Source: Chromatiaceae bacterium (GTDB lineage Bacteria > Pseudomonadota > Gammaproteobacteria > Chromatiales > Chromatiaceae). Taken from it: a stretch of DNA of 38,157 bases. Positions within the stretch are counted from its first letter, which is position 1; each line of letters begins with the position of its first letter. Under the pieces are notes generated by a model, which was not told the DNA's origin, made no database searches, and saw nothing but the letters and a program-made list of their open reading frames with translations. The stretch lies in the NCBI GenBank assembly GCA_022340195.1, contig JAJDOL010000059.1:1-38157 (forward strand). The letters are read 5' to 3'. A program made the translations under genes and the position numbers. Shown here piece after piece: positions 1-7,259 of this stretch.

Positions 1-548
1 GGGAGATCGTTCATGTAATTGTACAGGGGCTCGAGCCGGCGCTCGTAGGTGGCGCGCAGAAAGTCATCGAAACGGCCCTCGGACTCGCCGGCGAACAGGG
101 TGATGCCCAGATCCTCGGCCGCCTTCAGGTCGTCGGGAATCTCCGGGAGCATGGCGATGCAACCGCTGACGTGGAAGCCGCCGATAGCCACCTGGATCCC
201 CTCTGCCCGAAATCGGCGCGCCAGGTCCATGGCCCGCGGATACTGGTTCGACTGCACCCCGACCATGCACACGATGCCGTTGCCGTGCGCATCGCGAATG
301 CGCCGGATGATCCTCTTGACCGGGACTCGGGTGTTGGTCTCGTCATACGCATTGACCAGGATATCGACATCATCGCCCAGGAGCTTTTCTTGCGCCGCCT
401 GTCTGGTCAGGGCGAAGAGACTGGCCAGGGAGTTCGACGGAATCCAGGCCTTGAGCCACTGGATCAGATACCCGTCGTCGTCGTAGTGAGACGGCTTGAT
501 GAGCTCGACGTGAAAACGGGTGGCCACGGGATCTTTGATGTCGGTCAT
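1..548 (-). CDS. B12-binding-domain radical SAM protein, N-terminal part
   Basis: The gene runs off the left edge; 182 codons from an ATG at 548 are visible. The visible part is a cobalamin-binding Rossmann-type domain of the kind that precedes a radical SAM core. It has a stretch NAYDETNTR near residue 67, GIVCMVGVQSNQYPRA near 91-106, and the GGFHVSG loop at 123-129, which is typical of B12-dependent radical SAM enzymes. The CxxxCxxC iron-sulfur motif would lie beyond the window, so the radical SAM part is inferred from the domain type. Members of this group catalyse methylations or rearrangements; the substrate cannot be inferred. It is on the same strand as the HAD gene downstream of 698 but 149 bases away from it. 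Confidence 0.75.
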   Translation of the reverse strand, partial: MTDIKDPVATRFHVELIKPSHYDDDGYLIQWLKAWIPSNSLASLFALTRQAAQEKLLGDDVDILVNAYDETNTRVPVKRIIRRIRDAHGNGIVCMVGVQSNQYPRAMDLARRFRAEGIQVAIGGFHVSGCIAMLPEIPDDLKAAEDLGITLFAGESEGRFDDFLRATYERRLEPLYNYMNDL

Positions 549-697
549 TACTCGATTCGGGCTGGTTGCACAAAGCGCTCGGCAAACTCGGATGGGTTGC
601 GCAACTAAAAAGCGCCATCTGCCGGGACCCGAGCGAGAGCTTACCAACAACGGATAGCGGTTTCTCGGAAAACTCGAGCGCGAAGGTTGGTTACGGA

Positions 698-1489
698 TCA
701 GGTGCGCTGGTTGTGCGCAGTCCACCATTGCGGCAGGTCCGCGATCGAATCCAGGACACCATCGGGCCTGATGTCGCCGCGCAGGTCCGCGGGCTGGAAC
801 TTGCCGGTACGCACCAGCAGAGCGCGGATGCCAGCCTGCTGCGCTCCCCCCACATCGCCACGGATGTCGTCGCCGATCATCAGGGTTTCGCCGGCAGCGA
901 CGCCTACAGCCCGAAGCGCCGCTTCGAAGAAAGGAACAGCCGGCTTGCCCAGCACGACCGGCTCGATACCCGTGGCATGGCTCAGGGCCACTACAAAGGG
1001 TGCACAATCCAGGCGCAGGCCGTCCGCCGCACGCCAGTAGCGCGTCATGCCAAGCGCGATCAGGTAAGGGTGGGGCTCGTCCATGAGCAATCGAAAGGCG
1101 CGGTTCAGGGTCGCGAAATCCCAACCGGACCCCAGATCACCCAGGATCACGGCGCCGGCCCCTGTCTCACGGTCGGCGGGCAGCAGGGGGATCCCGGCAA
1201 GCTCGGCTCCTGTTGCCTCCGGAACAAACAGGCCCAGATCCCTGACCCCCCGCTCCCGCAGCCAAGCCAGCGCCGCCACGGGTGGGGTGAGTATCTCGTC
1301 CTCGGCGACTCGGATGCCCATGCGCTCGAGCTTGCCGGCGACGGCGGCACGTGGGCGCGAGGTGGTGTTGGTGAGGAACAGATGCGGGATCCTCTGCTTC
1401 CGCACCCAGGCCAGGGTCTGCGCAGCCCCGGGAATGGACGCGTCGCCTTGGTAGAAGACACCGTCGAGGTCGAACAGAATTGCCTTCAT
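698..1489 (-). CDS. HAD superfamily subclass IIA phosphatase (NagD/LHPP-like)
   Basis: This 263-residue protein has all HAD motifs of the type IIA (NagD, LHPP, p-nitrophenylphosphatase-like) group. Motif I is DLDGVFY at residues 7-13, motif II is LTNTTSRPR near 39-47, the lysine motif is GKPAVPFF near 185-192, and motif III is MIGDDIRGD near 208-216. The cap domain between motifs II and III is of the alpha/beta C2 type. It is probably a cytoplasmic phosphatase acting on a small phosphomonoester; LHPP-like members take imidodiphosphate or phosphohistidine-like substrates, but specificity is not predictable here. It is the last gene of a five-gene minus-strand run starting at 3337, 21 bases after the cupin stop. 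Confidence 0.85.
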   Translation of the reverse strand: MKAILFDLDGVFYQGDASIPGAAQTLAWVRKQRIPHLFLTNTTSRPRAAVAGKLERMGIRVAEDEILTPPVAALAWLRERGVRDLGLFVPEATGAELAGIPLLPADRETGAGAVILGDLGSGWDFATLNRAFRLLMDEPHPYLIALGMTRYWRAADGLRLDCAPFVVALSHATGIEPVVLGKPAVPFFEAALRAVGVAAGETLMIGDDIRGDVGGAQQAGIRALLVRTGKFQPADLRGDIRPDGVLDSIADLPQWWTAHNQRT

Positions 1490-1510
1490 GCGGCTACTCC
1501 AGGAAAGACG

Positions 1511-1786
1511 CTAGCGCCGCTTGTAGCCGTAGTACCAGCGGCTATGGGTCCGACCCGGATTACGTACTGTGTGCGCTTCGCCCGCGGGGATAAAGACCTC
1601 TTCACCCACCGCAGGCTGCAGCCTGCGGCCCTGCAGCTCGATCTCCACCGCGCCTTCGATCGGCATCACCAGCTCGTCGACGGCATGCACGAAGTCCGCC
1701 CACACCTGACCCGGCGGGTCGGTCCAGATATCGCAGCTGAATCCTCGCGCATGCCAGTCGCTCGGAACCTGGTCGAGGCTTGGCAC
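1511..1786 (-). CDS. Small cupin-domain protein
   Basis: This 91-residue single-domain cupin starts with GTG, two bases after the osmC stop codon. The second cupin motif, G-x5-P-x-G-x2-H, is recognisable as GEEVFIPAGEAH near residues 61-72. The first motif is weak: the usual histidines are replaced around DELVMPIEGAVEIEL, so metal binding may be altered. The ending WYYGYKRR is basic. The role is unknown: cupins of this size can be metal-dependent enzymes or sensors. Its position between osmC and a HAD gene in a run with a DJ-1 protein suggests a stress or metabolite-repair setting, which is inference from neighbours only. Confidence 0.8.
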   Translation of the reverse strand: MPSLDQVPSDWHARGFSCDIWTDPPGQVWADFVHAVDELVMPIEGAVEIELQGRRLQPAVGEEVFIPAGEAHTVRNPGRTHSRWYYGYKRR

Positions 1787-1788
1787 GA

Positions 1789-2250
1789 CTACGCGGAGCG
1801 ATGCAGTACCTGGCCCTTCTCGTCCTCGACCGATACCTGAATGGGAACACCGTCGCGGATGCTGGCGCTAACGATGCAGAAATCCTCGAACAGGTCCTTG
1901 CAGCGGTCGAATCGCTTGGAGCCGGCCAGCTCGTCGTTGATGATCAGCTTGACCTCCATGCCACCGATCCGCAGGCGCTTCTTCTCGGTACGAACCATGA
2001 TGGCCGTAGCTTCGGTCCGCAGGCTGTTAGCGGGGGGTCCTTCCTTCGCCAAGCAGTAGAGCAAGCTCGCGCTCAGGCAGTTGGCGGCGGCCGCGGCGAG
2101 CAGTCGGGCCGCATTGGGGCCCGCGGCTCCGCCGAGTGGCGGTGGCTCGTCCAAAAGGAGATCCGCCGCCTTCTCCCAATCGAAGCGGACATTTATCTGG
2201 TAGTTTTCCTGTTGTTCGAGGTGGATGGTGAAACGGCCTTCTTCGGTCAT
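1789..2250 (-). CDS. OsmC/Ohr family protein
   Basis: This is a 153-residue OsmC-like protein. The ATG at 2250 is preferred over upstream in-frame codons because AGAGGAAA lies just before it. The fold is recognisable from GGAAGPNAARLLAAAAANCLSA near residues 36-57, where the first redox Cys sits in the central helix. The second Cys lies in FEDFCIVSASIRDGVP near 128-143. OsmC and Ohr proteins are thiol peroxidases that reduce organic hydroperoxides through two cysteines; both expected cysteines are present. The start overlaps the stop of the preceding gene by four bases (ATGA), so translation is probably coupled. Together with the DJ-1 and glutathione-cycle-like neighbours it suggests an electrophile or peroxide defence group. 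Confidence 0.85.
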   Translation of the reverse strand: MTEEGRFTIHLEQQENYQINVRFDWEKAADLLLDEPPPLGGAAGPNAARLLAAAAANCLSASLLYCLAKEGPPANSLRTEATAIMVRTEKKRLRIGGMEVKLIINDELAGSKRFDRCKDLFEDFCIVSASIRDGVPIQVSVEDEKGQVLHRSA

Positions 2251-2750
2251 GGGATTTCCTCTTGTTGCCGATCGTCGTACGGGTGAATCCAACACTTTGC
2301 GGCCTGGTTATCGCCCGCTCGCGGACGGCGGTCGCGCCAACGGGGATTCTTGGGGTCACGGGTGGTACGTACTGCGGCCGCACGGAGAGCGTCTGCACCT
2401 CCTGTCAAGCTCCGCCAATCCCCCGAATGGATGAGGGTGCGGCCACTGATGCGCCCGCGATACAGGTAAATCCAGGCGCGACCAAGGTGCGAGGCGATCA
2501 GTTTGCGGTCGTAAAGCCGCGGATAACCCTCGAGTCTGTCCAACAGATCGAGATCCTTTGCCCCGACACGATAGACCTCGCCGACGATGGCGGTGGTACC
2601 GCCGCCCACCACGCCGGGATAGGCCCCGAGATTGAACATCGTAAAGCAAGGCTCGGTGCGGTGGCAGCCGAGCAGATCGGCTCCGGCGAGCAGGTAATTG
2701 TTCACCTCGCCCGAGAGCAGTGTTCCATAGACGAACACCAGGTGCCGCAT
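2247..2750 (-). CDS. Gamma-glutamylcyclotransferase-like (AIG2/GGCT) protein with C-terminal tail
   Basis: This is a 167-residue protein starting at ATG 2750, which overlaps the preceding stop as TGATG. It begins with the family signature VFVYGTLLSGE near residues 5-15. The catalytic-type Glu is in DRLEGYPRLYDR near 76-87, and IYLYRGR follows. Members of this fold open gamma-glutamyl or similar amide bonds to give 5-oxoproline, or act on gamma-glutamylamines. Usual small bacterial members are about 110-130 residues; here homologous sequence ends near GDW (about residue 122) and a 45-residue basic tail follows. The tail contains the ribosome binding site of osmC and ends in an ATGA overlap with it. 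It may be a genuine extension or the result of a lost stop or frameshift. Confidence 0.8.
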   Translation of the reverse strand: MRHLVFVYGTLLSGEVNNYLLAGADLLGCHRTEPCFTMFNLGAYPGVVGGGTTAIVGEVYRVGAKDLDLLDRLEGYPRLYDRKLIASHLGRAWIYLYRGRISGRTLIHSGDWRSLTGGADALRAAAVRTTRDPKNPRWRDRRPRAGDNQAAKCWIHPYDDRQQEEIP

Positions 2751-3337
2751 CAGGGCTCGATCCGCGTCCCCAGCACCTGCAAGAATTTCCGGATCCATTC
2801 CGGGTGGGCCGGCCACGCGGGCGCGGTCACGAGGTTGCCGTCGACCTGGGCATTGGAAAAGGTCTCGTTGACCTCGCACCAGTGGCCACCGGCCCGCTCG
2901 ACGTCGGGTTTCACCGCCGGGTAGGCGGTTGCGTTCTTGCCCTCCAGCACCCCCGCGGCGGCCAGGATCTGCTGGCCGTGGCAAATGGACGCGATGGGCT
3001 TGTCGGCTAAAGCAAATTGGCGCACGATCTCTATGAGGCGCTCATTGAGCCGCAGGTATTCGGGTGACCTTCCGCCGGGAATGACCAAGGCATCATAGTC
3101 GGCGGGATCGGCGGTTGCGAAATCGGCATTGATCGCAAATTTGTGCCCGGGCTTCTCGCTGTAGGTCTGATCGCCCTCGAAGTCGTGCACCGCCGTGCGT
3201 ACGCTCTCGCCGGGCTTTTTGCCGGGACAGACGGAATGGACCTCGTGGCCCACCATTTGGAGCATCTGAAAGGGTACCATGGCCTCGTAGTCTTCCACGA
3301 AGTCGCCTACCAGCATCAGGATTCGCTTAGCGGCCAT
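2750..3337 (-). CDS. DJ-1/PfpI family protein
   Basis: This is a 195-residue single-domain DJ-1/PfpI protein. The ATG at 3337 is chosen because GAGGAG sits eight bases before it; a TTG two codons upstream is less likely. The nucleophile elbow is [10 protein letters not shown], with the cysteine at about residue 119, and the partner acidic residue is in [10 protein letters not shown] near 14-23. It has the [10 protein letters not shown] loop of the family. Related proteins act as glyoxalase III or deglycase-type chaperones or as peptidases; the Cys-His pair CHG is the PfpI/YhbO form. It is the first gene of the run down to 698 and is divergent from the radical SAM gene at 3481, with a 143-base gap that probably holds both promoters. 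Confidence 0.88.
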   Translation of the reverse strand: MAAKRILMLVGDFVEDYEAMVPFQMLQMVGHEVHSVCPGKKPGESVRTAVHDFEGDQTYSEKPGHKFAINADFATADPADYDALVIPGGRSPEYLRLNERLIEIVRQFALADKPIASICHGQQILAAAGVLEGKNATAYPAVKPDVERAGGHWCEVNETFSNAQVDGNLVTAPAWPAHPEWIRKFLQVLGTRIEP

Positions 3338-3480
3338 CTGCAAGTCTCCTCGAGTGATTTATGGTCTTCTTACAGGTCGAACTATAGCCAAATCGGCAGT
3401 CTTATCGCCACCGAGAAGGCGTCGGAACATGAAACCCGATTCGCTGCATAATCGTTGGGCGCGCCGACAGATCGCGGACC

Positions 3481-4575
3481 ATGAGTGATCATCGAACCAC
3501 ACAGAAGCGAGGCCGCGGCGCCTTAACGAATCCGGGCAGTCGCTACGCGCAGCTCGGACGCGAGCAGGTCGACGACGGCTGGTATCCGGACGAGCCGGAG
3601 CCCTTGCGCACCCAGTACTCGGTGGATTCGAGCCGCACCATTATCAGCCGAAATCAATCTCCGGACATCCCTTTTGACCGATCCATAAACCCCTACCGCG
3701 GCTGTGAGCACGGATGTATTTACTGCTACGCGCGCCCGACGCATGCCTGGCTCGGACTCTCGCCGGGATTGGATTTCGAGAGCAGGTTGTTCTACAAGCC
3801 CGAGGCCGCCGCGCAGCTCGAGCGGGAATTGGCAAAGCCCGGCTACCGGCCCGCGACCATCGTGCTGGGCGCCAACACGGATCCTTACCAACCGCTGGAG
3901 CGAAAGCTGCGGATCACCCGGGGGGTGCTGAAGGTGCTGCGCGCTTGTCGGCACCCCGTGGCCGTGACCACCAAATCCGCCCTGGTTCTGCGGGACCTGG
4001 ATCTGCTGGCCGAAATGGCGGCGGAACGGCTCGCGGCGGTTCAGATCTCCATCACGACGCTGGATTCCGATCTCGCTGGCCGCCTGGAGCCGCGAGCGGC
4101 ATCGCCGAAGCGCAGGCTCGAAGCGATCGCTGAGCTGTCACGAGCCGGCGTTCCGACAGGTGTCCTGGTCTCTCCACTCATTCCCGGACTGACCGATGCA
4201 GACCTCGAGCGGGTGCTGGATGCAGCGGCGCAGGCGGGCGCGACCCGTGCCGGAAGCCTGCTAATCCGCCTGCCCCTGGAAATCAAGGACCTGTTCGCGG
4301 ATTGGCTCCGGACCCATTTCCCCGAGCGCGCCGATAAGGTGCTGAGCCTCATCCGCCAGTGCCGCGACGGTGGGCTGAACGACACCCGGTTCGGCACGCG
4401 ATTCAGCGGCACCGGACCGGTCGCCGAGCTGCTACGGCAACGCTTCGAGCTGGCGGCGGGACGGCTCGGCCTTACGCGGCAGGACGCCGCATGGGAGCTG
4501 GACGCGAACCAATTCCGGACTCCCGCTGCGACGGGTGCGCAGCTCTCGCTTTTTGACCAACAAGCCGACGACTGA
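3481..4575 (+). CDS. PA0069-family radical SAM protein
   Basis: This 364-residue protein is of the PA0069 / SplB-related radical SAM family. The iron-sulfur motif is CEHGCIYCYARPTH, with cysteines at 75, 79 and 82, preceded by INPYRGC, a signature of this family. TIVLGANTDPYQPLE near 127-141 and VTTKSALVLRDLDLL near 161-175 are further family motifs. The C-terminal segment after about residue 290 contains the RFSGTGP region and ends in LSLFDQ. The enzyme would cleave S-adenosylmethionine to a 5'-deoxyadenosyl radical in the cytoplasm; its substrate is unknown. The basic N-terminal 15 residues (KRGRGA) are typical of the family. It is monocistronic, with an 84-base gap to the next gene. Confidence 0.9.
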   Translation: MSDHRTTQKRGRGALTNPGSRYAQLGREQVDDGWYPDEPEPLRTQYSVDSSRTIISRNQSPDIPFDRSINPYRGCEHGCIYCYARPTHAWLGLSPGLDFESRLFYKPEAAAQLERELAKPGYRPATIVLGANTDPYQPLERKLRITRGVLKVLRACRHPVAVTTKSALVLRDLDLLAEMAAERLAAVQISITTLDSDLAGRLEPRAASPKRRLEAIAELSRAGVPTGVLVSPLIPGLTDADLERVLDAAAQAGATRAGSLLIRLPLEIKDLFADWLRTHFPERADKVLSLIRQCRDGGLNDTRFGTRFSGTGPVAELLRQRFELAAGRLGLTRQDAAWELDANQFRTPAATGAQLSLFDQQADD

Positions 4576-4659
4576 TTCGCCGGCGCAACCGTCCCGCCCC
4601 AGTCATCTGGTCATCTACGATCTACACCATAAGCCAGGCTCGAAGCCAACTGTCAAAAA

Positions 4660-5079
4660 ATGCCGATGAAAAGCTGTCGCGAATGCGGACATCAGGTCAG
4701 CGAGCAGGCGTTTTCCTGTCCCAACTGCGGTGCCCCTTATCCGGCCCACGCCCAGTGGGATGGATGGGGTTACGAGTACAAGTCCAAAGCGGAGGTATTC
4801 GGCCTTCCTCTCGTCCATGTATCCTTCAAGTTCAGCCCGAATCGCCGCCCCGTAGTCGCGAAAGGTATCATCGCCATCGGCCAGTTCGGGGTGGGCGTGC
4901 TGAGCATTACACAGTTCGGGATCGGGTTGTTCAGCTTGAGCCAATTCACGATCGCGGGAATTGCCGTCGCTCAGTTCGCGCTTGCCTGGTCTATGATTGC
5001 CCAATTCGGGATATTCCTGAATAGGGGCTACGGCCAGCTCGTCTTCAGCGTCGCCGAGCTTCTCGAACGCTTTTCGTAG
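4660..5079 (+). CDS. Zinc-ribbon protein with five 10-residue IxxxQF repeats
   Basis: This 139-residue protein starts MPMKSCREC. A zinc ribbon is formed by cysteines 6, 9, 20 and 23 (CREC and CPNC). EYKSKAEVFGLPLVHVSFKF (39-58) resembles the segment that precedes Gly/Ile-rich repeats in a family of bacterial proteins with repeated AIG or SIG units. The repeat region follows, with QF pairs at 75-76, 85-86, 95-96, 105-106 and 115-116, an exact 10-residue period, each flanked by small and aliphatic residues. This could be a short beta-solenoid or a membrane-associated hydrophobic sheet; no function is known to me. No clear ribosome binding site precedes the ATG. Its last 35 bases overlap the end of the convergent DUF1648 gene. 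Confidence 0.75.
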   Translation: MPMKSCRECGHQVSEQAFSCPNCGAPYPAHAQWDGWGYEYKSKAEVFGLPLVHVSFKFSPNRRPVVAKGIIAIGQFGVGVLSITQFGIGLFSLSQFTIAGIAVAQFALAWSMIAQFGIFLNRGYGQLVFSVAELLERFS

Positions 5080-5575
5080 CTAGATTGTCTTCTTTCGGAA
5101 TCCGAAACGCCCGCACCAGTGCGATCGTCCAGTAGATCGTGTAGGCCAGGAAAACCACTAAAGCGCTCAGAAAGGCGGTCTCGTTGAGATGGACCGGATC
5201 GGTCAGGTTCGCCCGAAGCGTGAGCAACCCGATAACGAACATGAATAGGAAGAGCGCAGTTCCGAACAGCCACAGGTAGCCGCTGATCATCCGGACGGCC
5301 CGCTGGCGCCGCTCGGGCACCAGCCAATAATCGCGGTTCGGCAGATTGAACCACTTGGCAGGTACCCTGTCGACGAGCCGCGGCGAGAAATAGAGGGCGA
5401 TGAACAGAAAGGCGTCCGTGCCTATCACCATCAGTGTGCTCGCCAAGCTCGACGCCCACCCGTCGGGAATCCCACCGAAGCCGAAATGGATCGCGACCCT
5501 CTCCGGCAGGACCGCGAGCGATATCAGAGCAAGGACAAGGTTTGACAGAAAGCTCAGAATGAAGGCTGCTTGCAT
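5045..5575 (-). CDS. DUF1648 integral membrane protein
   Basis: This is a 176-residue membrane protein starting at ATG 5575. The DUF1648 signature is [19 protein letters not shown] near residues 24-42, just after the first transmembrane segment. Four hydrophobic segments are visible, around residues 1-22, 48-68, 97-117 and 134-156. The C-terminal tail is basic (REARRR). DUF1648 domains occur in regulators of lantibiotic and peptide stress (SdpI-like) and in uncharacterised membrane proteins; no specific role can be given. The gene is divergent from hemC with 63 bases between starts, and its 3' end overlaps the convergent zinc-ribbon gene. Confidence 0.8.
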   Translation of the reverse strand: MQAAFILSFLSNLVLALISLAVLPERVAIHFGFGGIPDGWASSLASTLMVIGTDAFLFIALYFSPRLVDRVPAKWFNLPNRDYWLVPERRQRAVRMISGYLWLFGTALFLFMFVIGLLTLRANLTDPVHLNETAFLSALVVFLAYTIYWTIALVRAFRIPKEDNLATKSVREARRR

Positions 5576-5638
5576 CGCGCCGGTCTCGCCAAGTACCTTC
5601 GCGCAGAATACGCAGCACCCGCACCTTGGAGCAAGAGC

Positions 5639-6565
5639 ATGCAAGACCGCATCCGCATCGCCACCCGCAGGTCCCCTCTCGCCTTATGGCAGGCCAAGCA
5701 CGTAGCCCATGCCCTGCGCCGGGCACATACAGGACTCGTGGTCGAGATCGTCGGCATGCGCACCCGGGGCGACAAGATCCTCGACGCGCCTCTGGCCAAA
5801 ATCGGCGGCAAGGGACTGTTCGTGAAGGAGCTGGAGGAGGGCATATTGGACGGGCGCGCGGACATCGCGGTGCACTCGATGAAGGACGTACCCGTGGACC
5901 TCCCGGATGGATTGCACCTGGCGGTCATCCTGGAGCGTGAGGATCCGCGCGATGCGTTCGTCTCCAACCGCTACGGCAAACTGAGCGATCTACCCAGGGG
6001 TTCATGTGTCGGCACCTCCAGTCTCCGCCGTGCCTGTCAGCTGGCGGAGAGACGCCCTGATCTGCAGATCGAGCCCCTGCGCGGCAATGTCAACACGCGG
6101 CTTGGCAAGCTGGACGAAGGAGACTTCGACGCCATCATCCTGGCCGCCGCCGGACTGATGCGTCTGGGTTTCGAGGAAAGAATCCGCACCCGGCTGGAGC
6201 CCGAAGAAAGCCTGCCCGCAATCGGACAGGGAGCCGTCGGCGTCGAATGCCGGGCAGCCGACGAGCGGGTCAATGGCCTCATTGCGCCGCTGCACCATGT
6301 CCCAACCGCGCACCGCGTCATCGCGGAGCGGGCGCTCAATCGAGAGCTCATGGGAGGCTGCCAAGTGCCGATCGCCGGTCACGCCGTCTTGGAAGGCGAC
6401 GAGCTCTTTCTGCGTGGCCTCGTCGGCACGCCGGACGGTCGGCGCGTCCTGCGTGCCGAGCGCCGCGGTACCAGCAGTGAGGCGACGGACCTCGGCGCAA
6501 AGCTGGCCGTCGACCTCATGGAGCAGGGAGCCGGTGAAATTCTGGCTTCAATTCGGGAGCAGTAA
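5639..6565 (+). CDS. hemC: Porphobilinogen deaminase (hydroxymethylbilane synthase)
   Basis: This 308-residue enzyme polymerises four porphobilinogen molecules to hydroxymethylbilane in tetrapyrrole synthesis. The ATG at 5639 is chosen, with GGAG upstream, because the family begins with [14 protein letters not shown]; longer in-frame starts add unrelated residues. Visible signatures are the [11 protein letters not shown] and VHSMKDVP segments (Asp and Lys of the active site), [23 protein letters not shown] and the cofactor-binding cysteine in LMGGCQVPI. All catalytic residues seem present and the length is normal. The usual partner hemD does not follow; a 169-base gap leads to a DUF465 gene. 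hemB lies elsewhere in the window (15038-16051). Confidence 0.97.
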   Translation: MQDRIRIATRRSPLALWQAKHVAHALRRAHTGLVVEIVGMRTRGDKILDAPLAKIGGKGLFVKELEEGILDGRADIAVHSMKDVPVDLPDGLHLAVILEREDPRDAFVSNRYGKLSDLPRGSCVGTSSLRRACQLAERRPDLQIEPLRGNVNTRLGKLDEGDFDAIILAAAGLMRLGFEERIRTRLEPEESLPAIGQGAVGVECRAADERVNGLIAPLHHVPTAHRVIAERALNRELMGGCQVPIAGHAVLEGDELFLRGLVGTPDGRRVLRAERRGTSSEATDLGAKLAVDLMEQGAGEILASIREQ

Positions 6566-6604
6566 GTCGACGATCGACCACGACCAGAAATCGCGAGCCT
6601 CGGT

Positions 6605-6643
6605 GCCCTTTGGTATGGGTACGTGCCAACGGAAGCAAAGGGC
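6605..6643. other. Candidate RNA hairpin between hemC and the DUF465 gene
   Basis: GCCCTTTG at 6605-6612 pairs perfectly with CAAAGGGC at 6636-6643. Inside it, TTGGTA and TGCCAA can form an alternative stem that overlaps the outer one. There is no T-run directly after it, so it is a weak candidate for a hemC terminator or a 5' leader structure of the DUF465 gene. Confidence 0.3.
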
Positions 6644-6734
6644 GCTAAGCTTTCTCCAGAGATTCGGCTCTGCTCGACTTTCGCGGATACCGGATCTCCC
6701 ACCCTGACTCCAACCCAACCAACAGGGGGTTCGC

Positions 6735-6947
6735 ATGCTGGATGTAGATCAAGATACATTGGAGAAGCTGCTTGCTGAAAACGACGAGTTCAAATCCATG
6801 TACCAAAGACACGCAGAGCTCAACAAGAAGGTTGACAAGGCCGGCCGCGGAGAATTGCCGCTGTCCGATCAAGCTCTCGTCGAGATGAAGAAGGAAAAGC
6901 TGGCGTTGAAGGACCAGATGACGGAAATCATTCATCATTTCAGGTAA
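6735..6947 (+). CDS. DUF465 (YdcH-like) small helical protein
   Basis: This is a 70-residue highly charged helical protein of the DUF465/YdcH family. The ATG at 6735 follows a strong AGGGGG. The typical family pattern is visible: an N-terminal LLAENDEFKSMYQRHAELN segment, where F/Y and H positions are conserved, a KVDKAG turn, and the C-terminal KKEKLALKDQMTEII helix. The protein probably forms a helical hairpin; the molecular function of the family is not established. It stands alone between hemC and the ABC exporter. Confidence 0.85.
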   Translation: MLDVDQDTLEKLLAENDEFKSMYQRHAELNKKVDKAGRGELPLSDQALVEMKKEKLALKDQMTEIIHHFR

Positions 6948-7259
6948 CCGTCGTTTGTGCTCGGGCGGCTCGCCGAGCGAGTCCCTTGCCGACAAGGGTC
7001 TCGACCCACTGAGGATCTTCCGTTATCCGAGACGTCTGATCCAACTCGTCTAGCGTGGTTAATCGCACAGAGTCGCAGCCGCCGCAGATGGGGCGGGGCG
7101 CGGCGGGGCTCGAATCAGGTCACTTGGGCTCACGTCGGCTATTTTCGTCCCATCAGGTCATGAGCTCCCAACAAGCCCGCTTTCTTCGTCACCCACCCTG
7201 CCGGAAGGTATGATTCCGATTTCCAGCGACGGGATGTTTCGAACCCGACGGTAAGCGAG
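6948..7259. other. 312-base intergenic region before the ABC exporter
   Basis: No convincing gene is seen; a 68-codon frame here has no family resemblance. A GC-rich imperfect hairpin (GCTCGGGCG paired with CGCCGAGC, 6959-6978) follows the DUF465 stop and could end its transcript, though no T-run follows. TATGAT at 7209-7214 is a fair -10 element about 46 bases before the GTG start of the ABC gene, but a good -35 is not visible. A T-loop-like GGCTCGAATC near 7108 has no matching tRNA arms. Confidence 0.4.

Noticed and set aside
566..1840. A long plus-strand open frame across the HAD and cupin genes
   Set aside because: It spans two intact minus-strand genes and their gap, which a real gene would not do here.
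7100..7130. A T-loop-like GGCTCGAATC in the gap before the ABC exporter
   Set aside because: No matching acceptor, D or anticodon arms could be found around it, so no tRNA is called.
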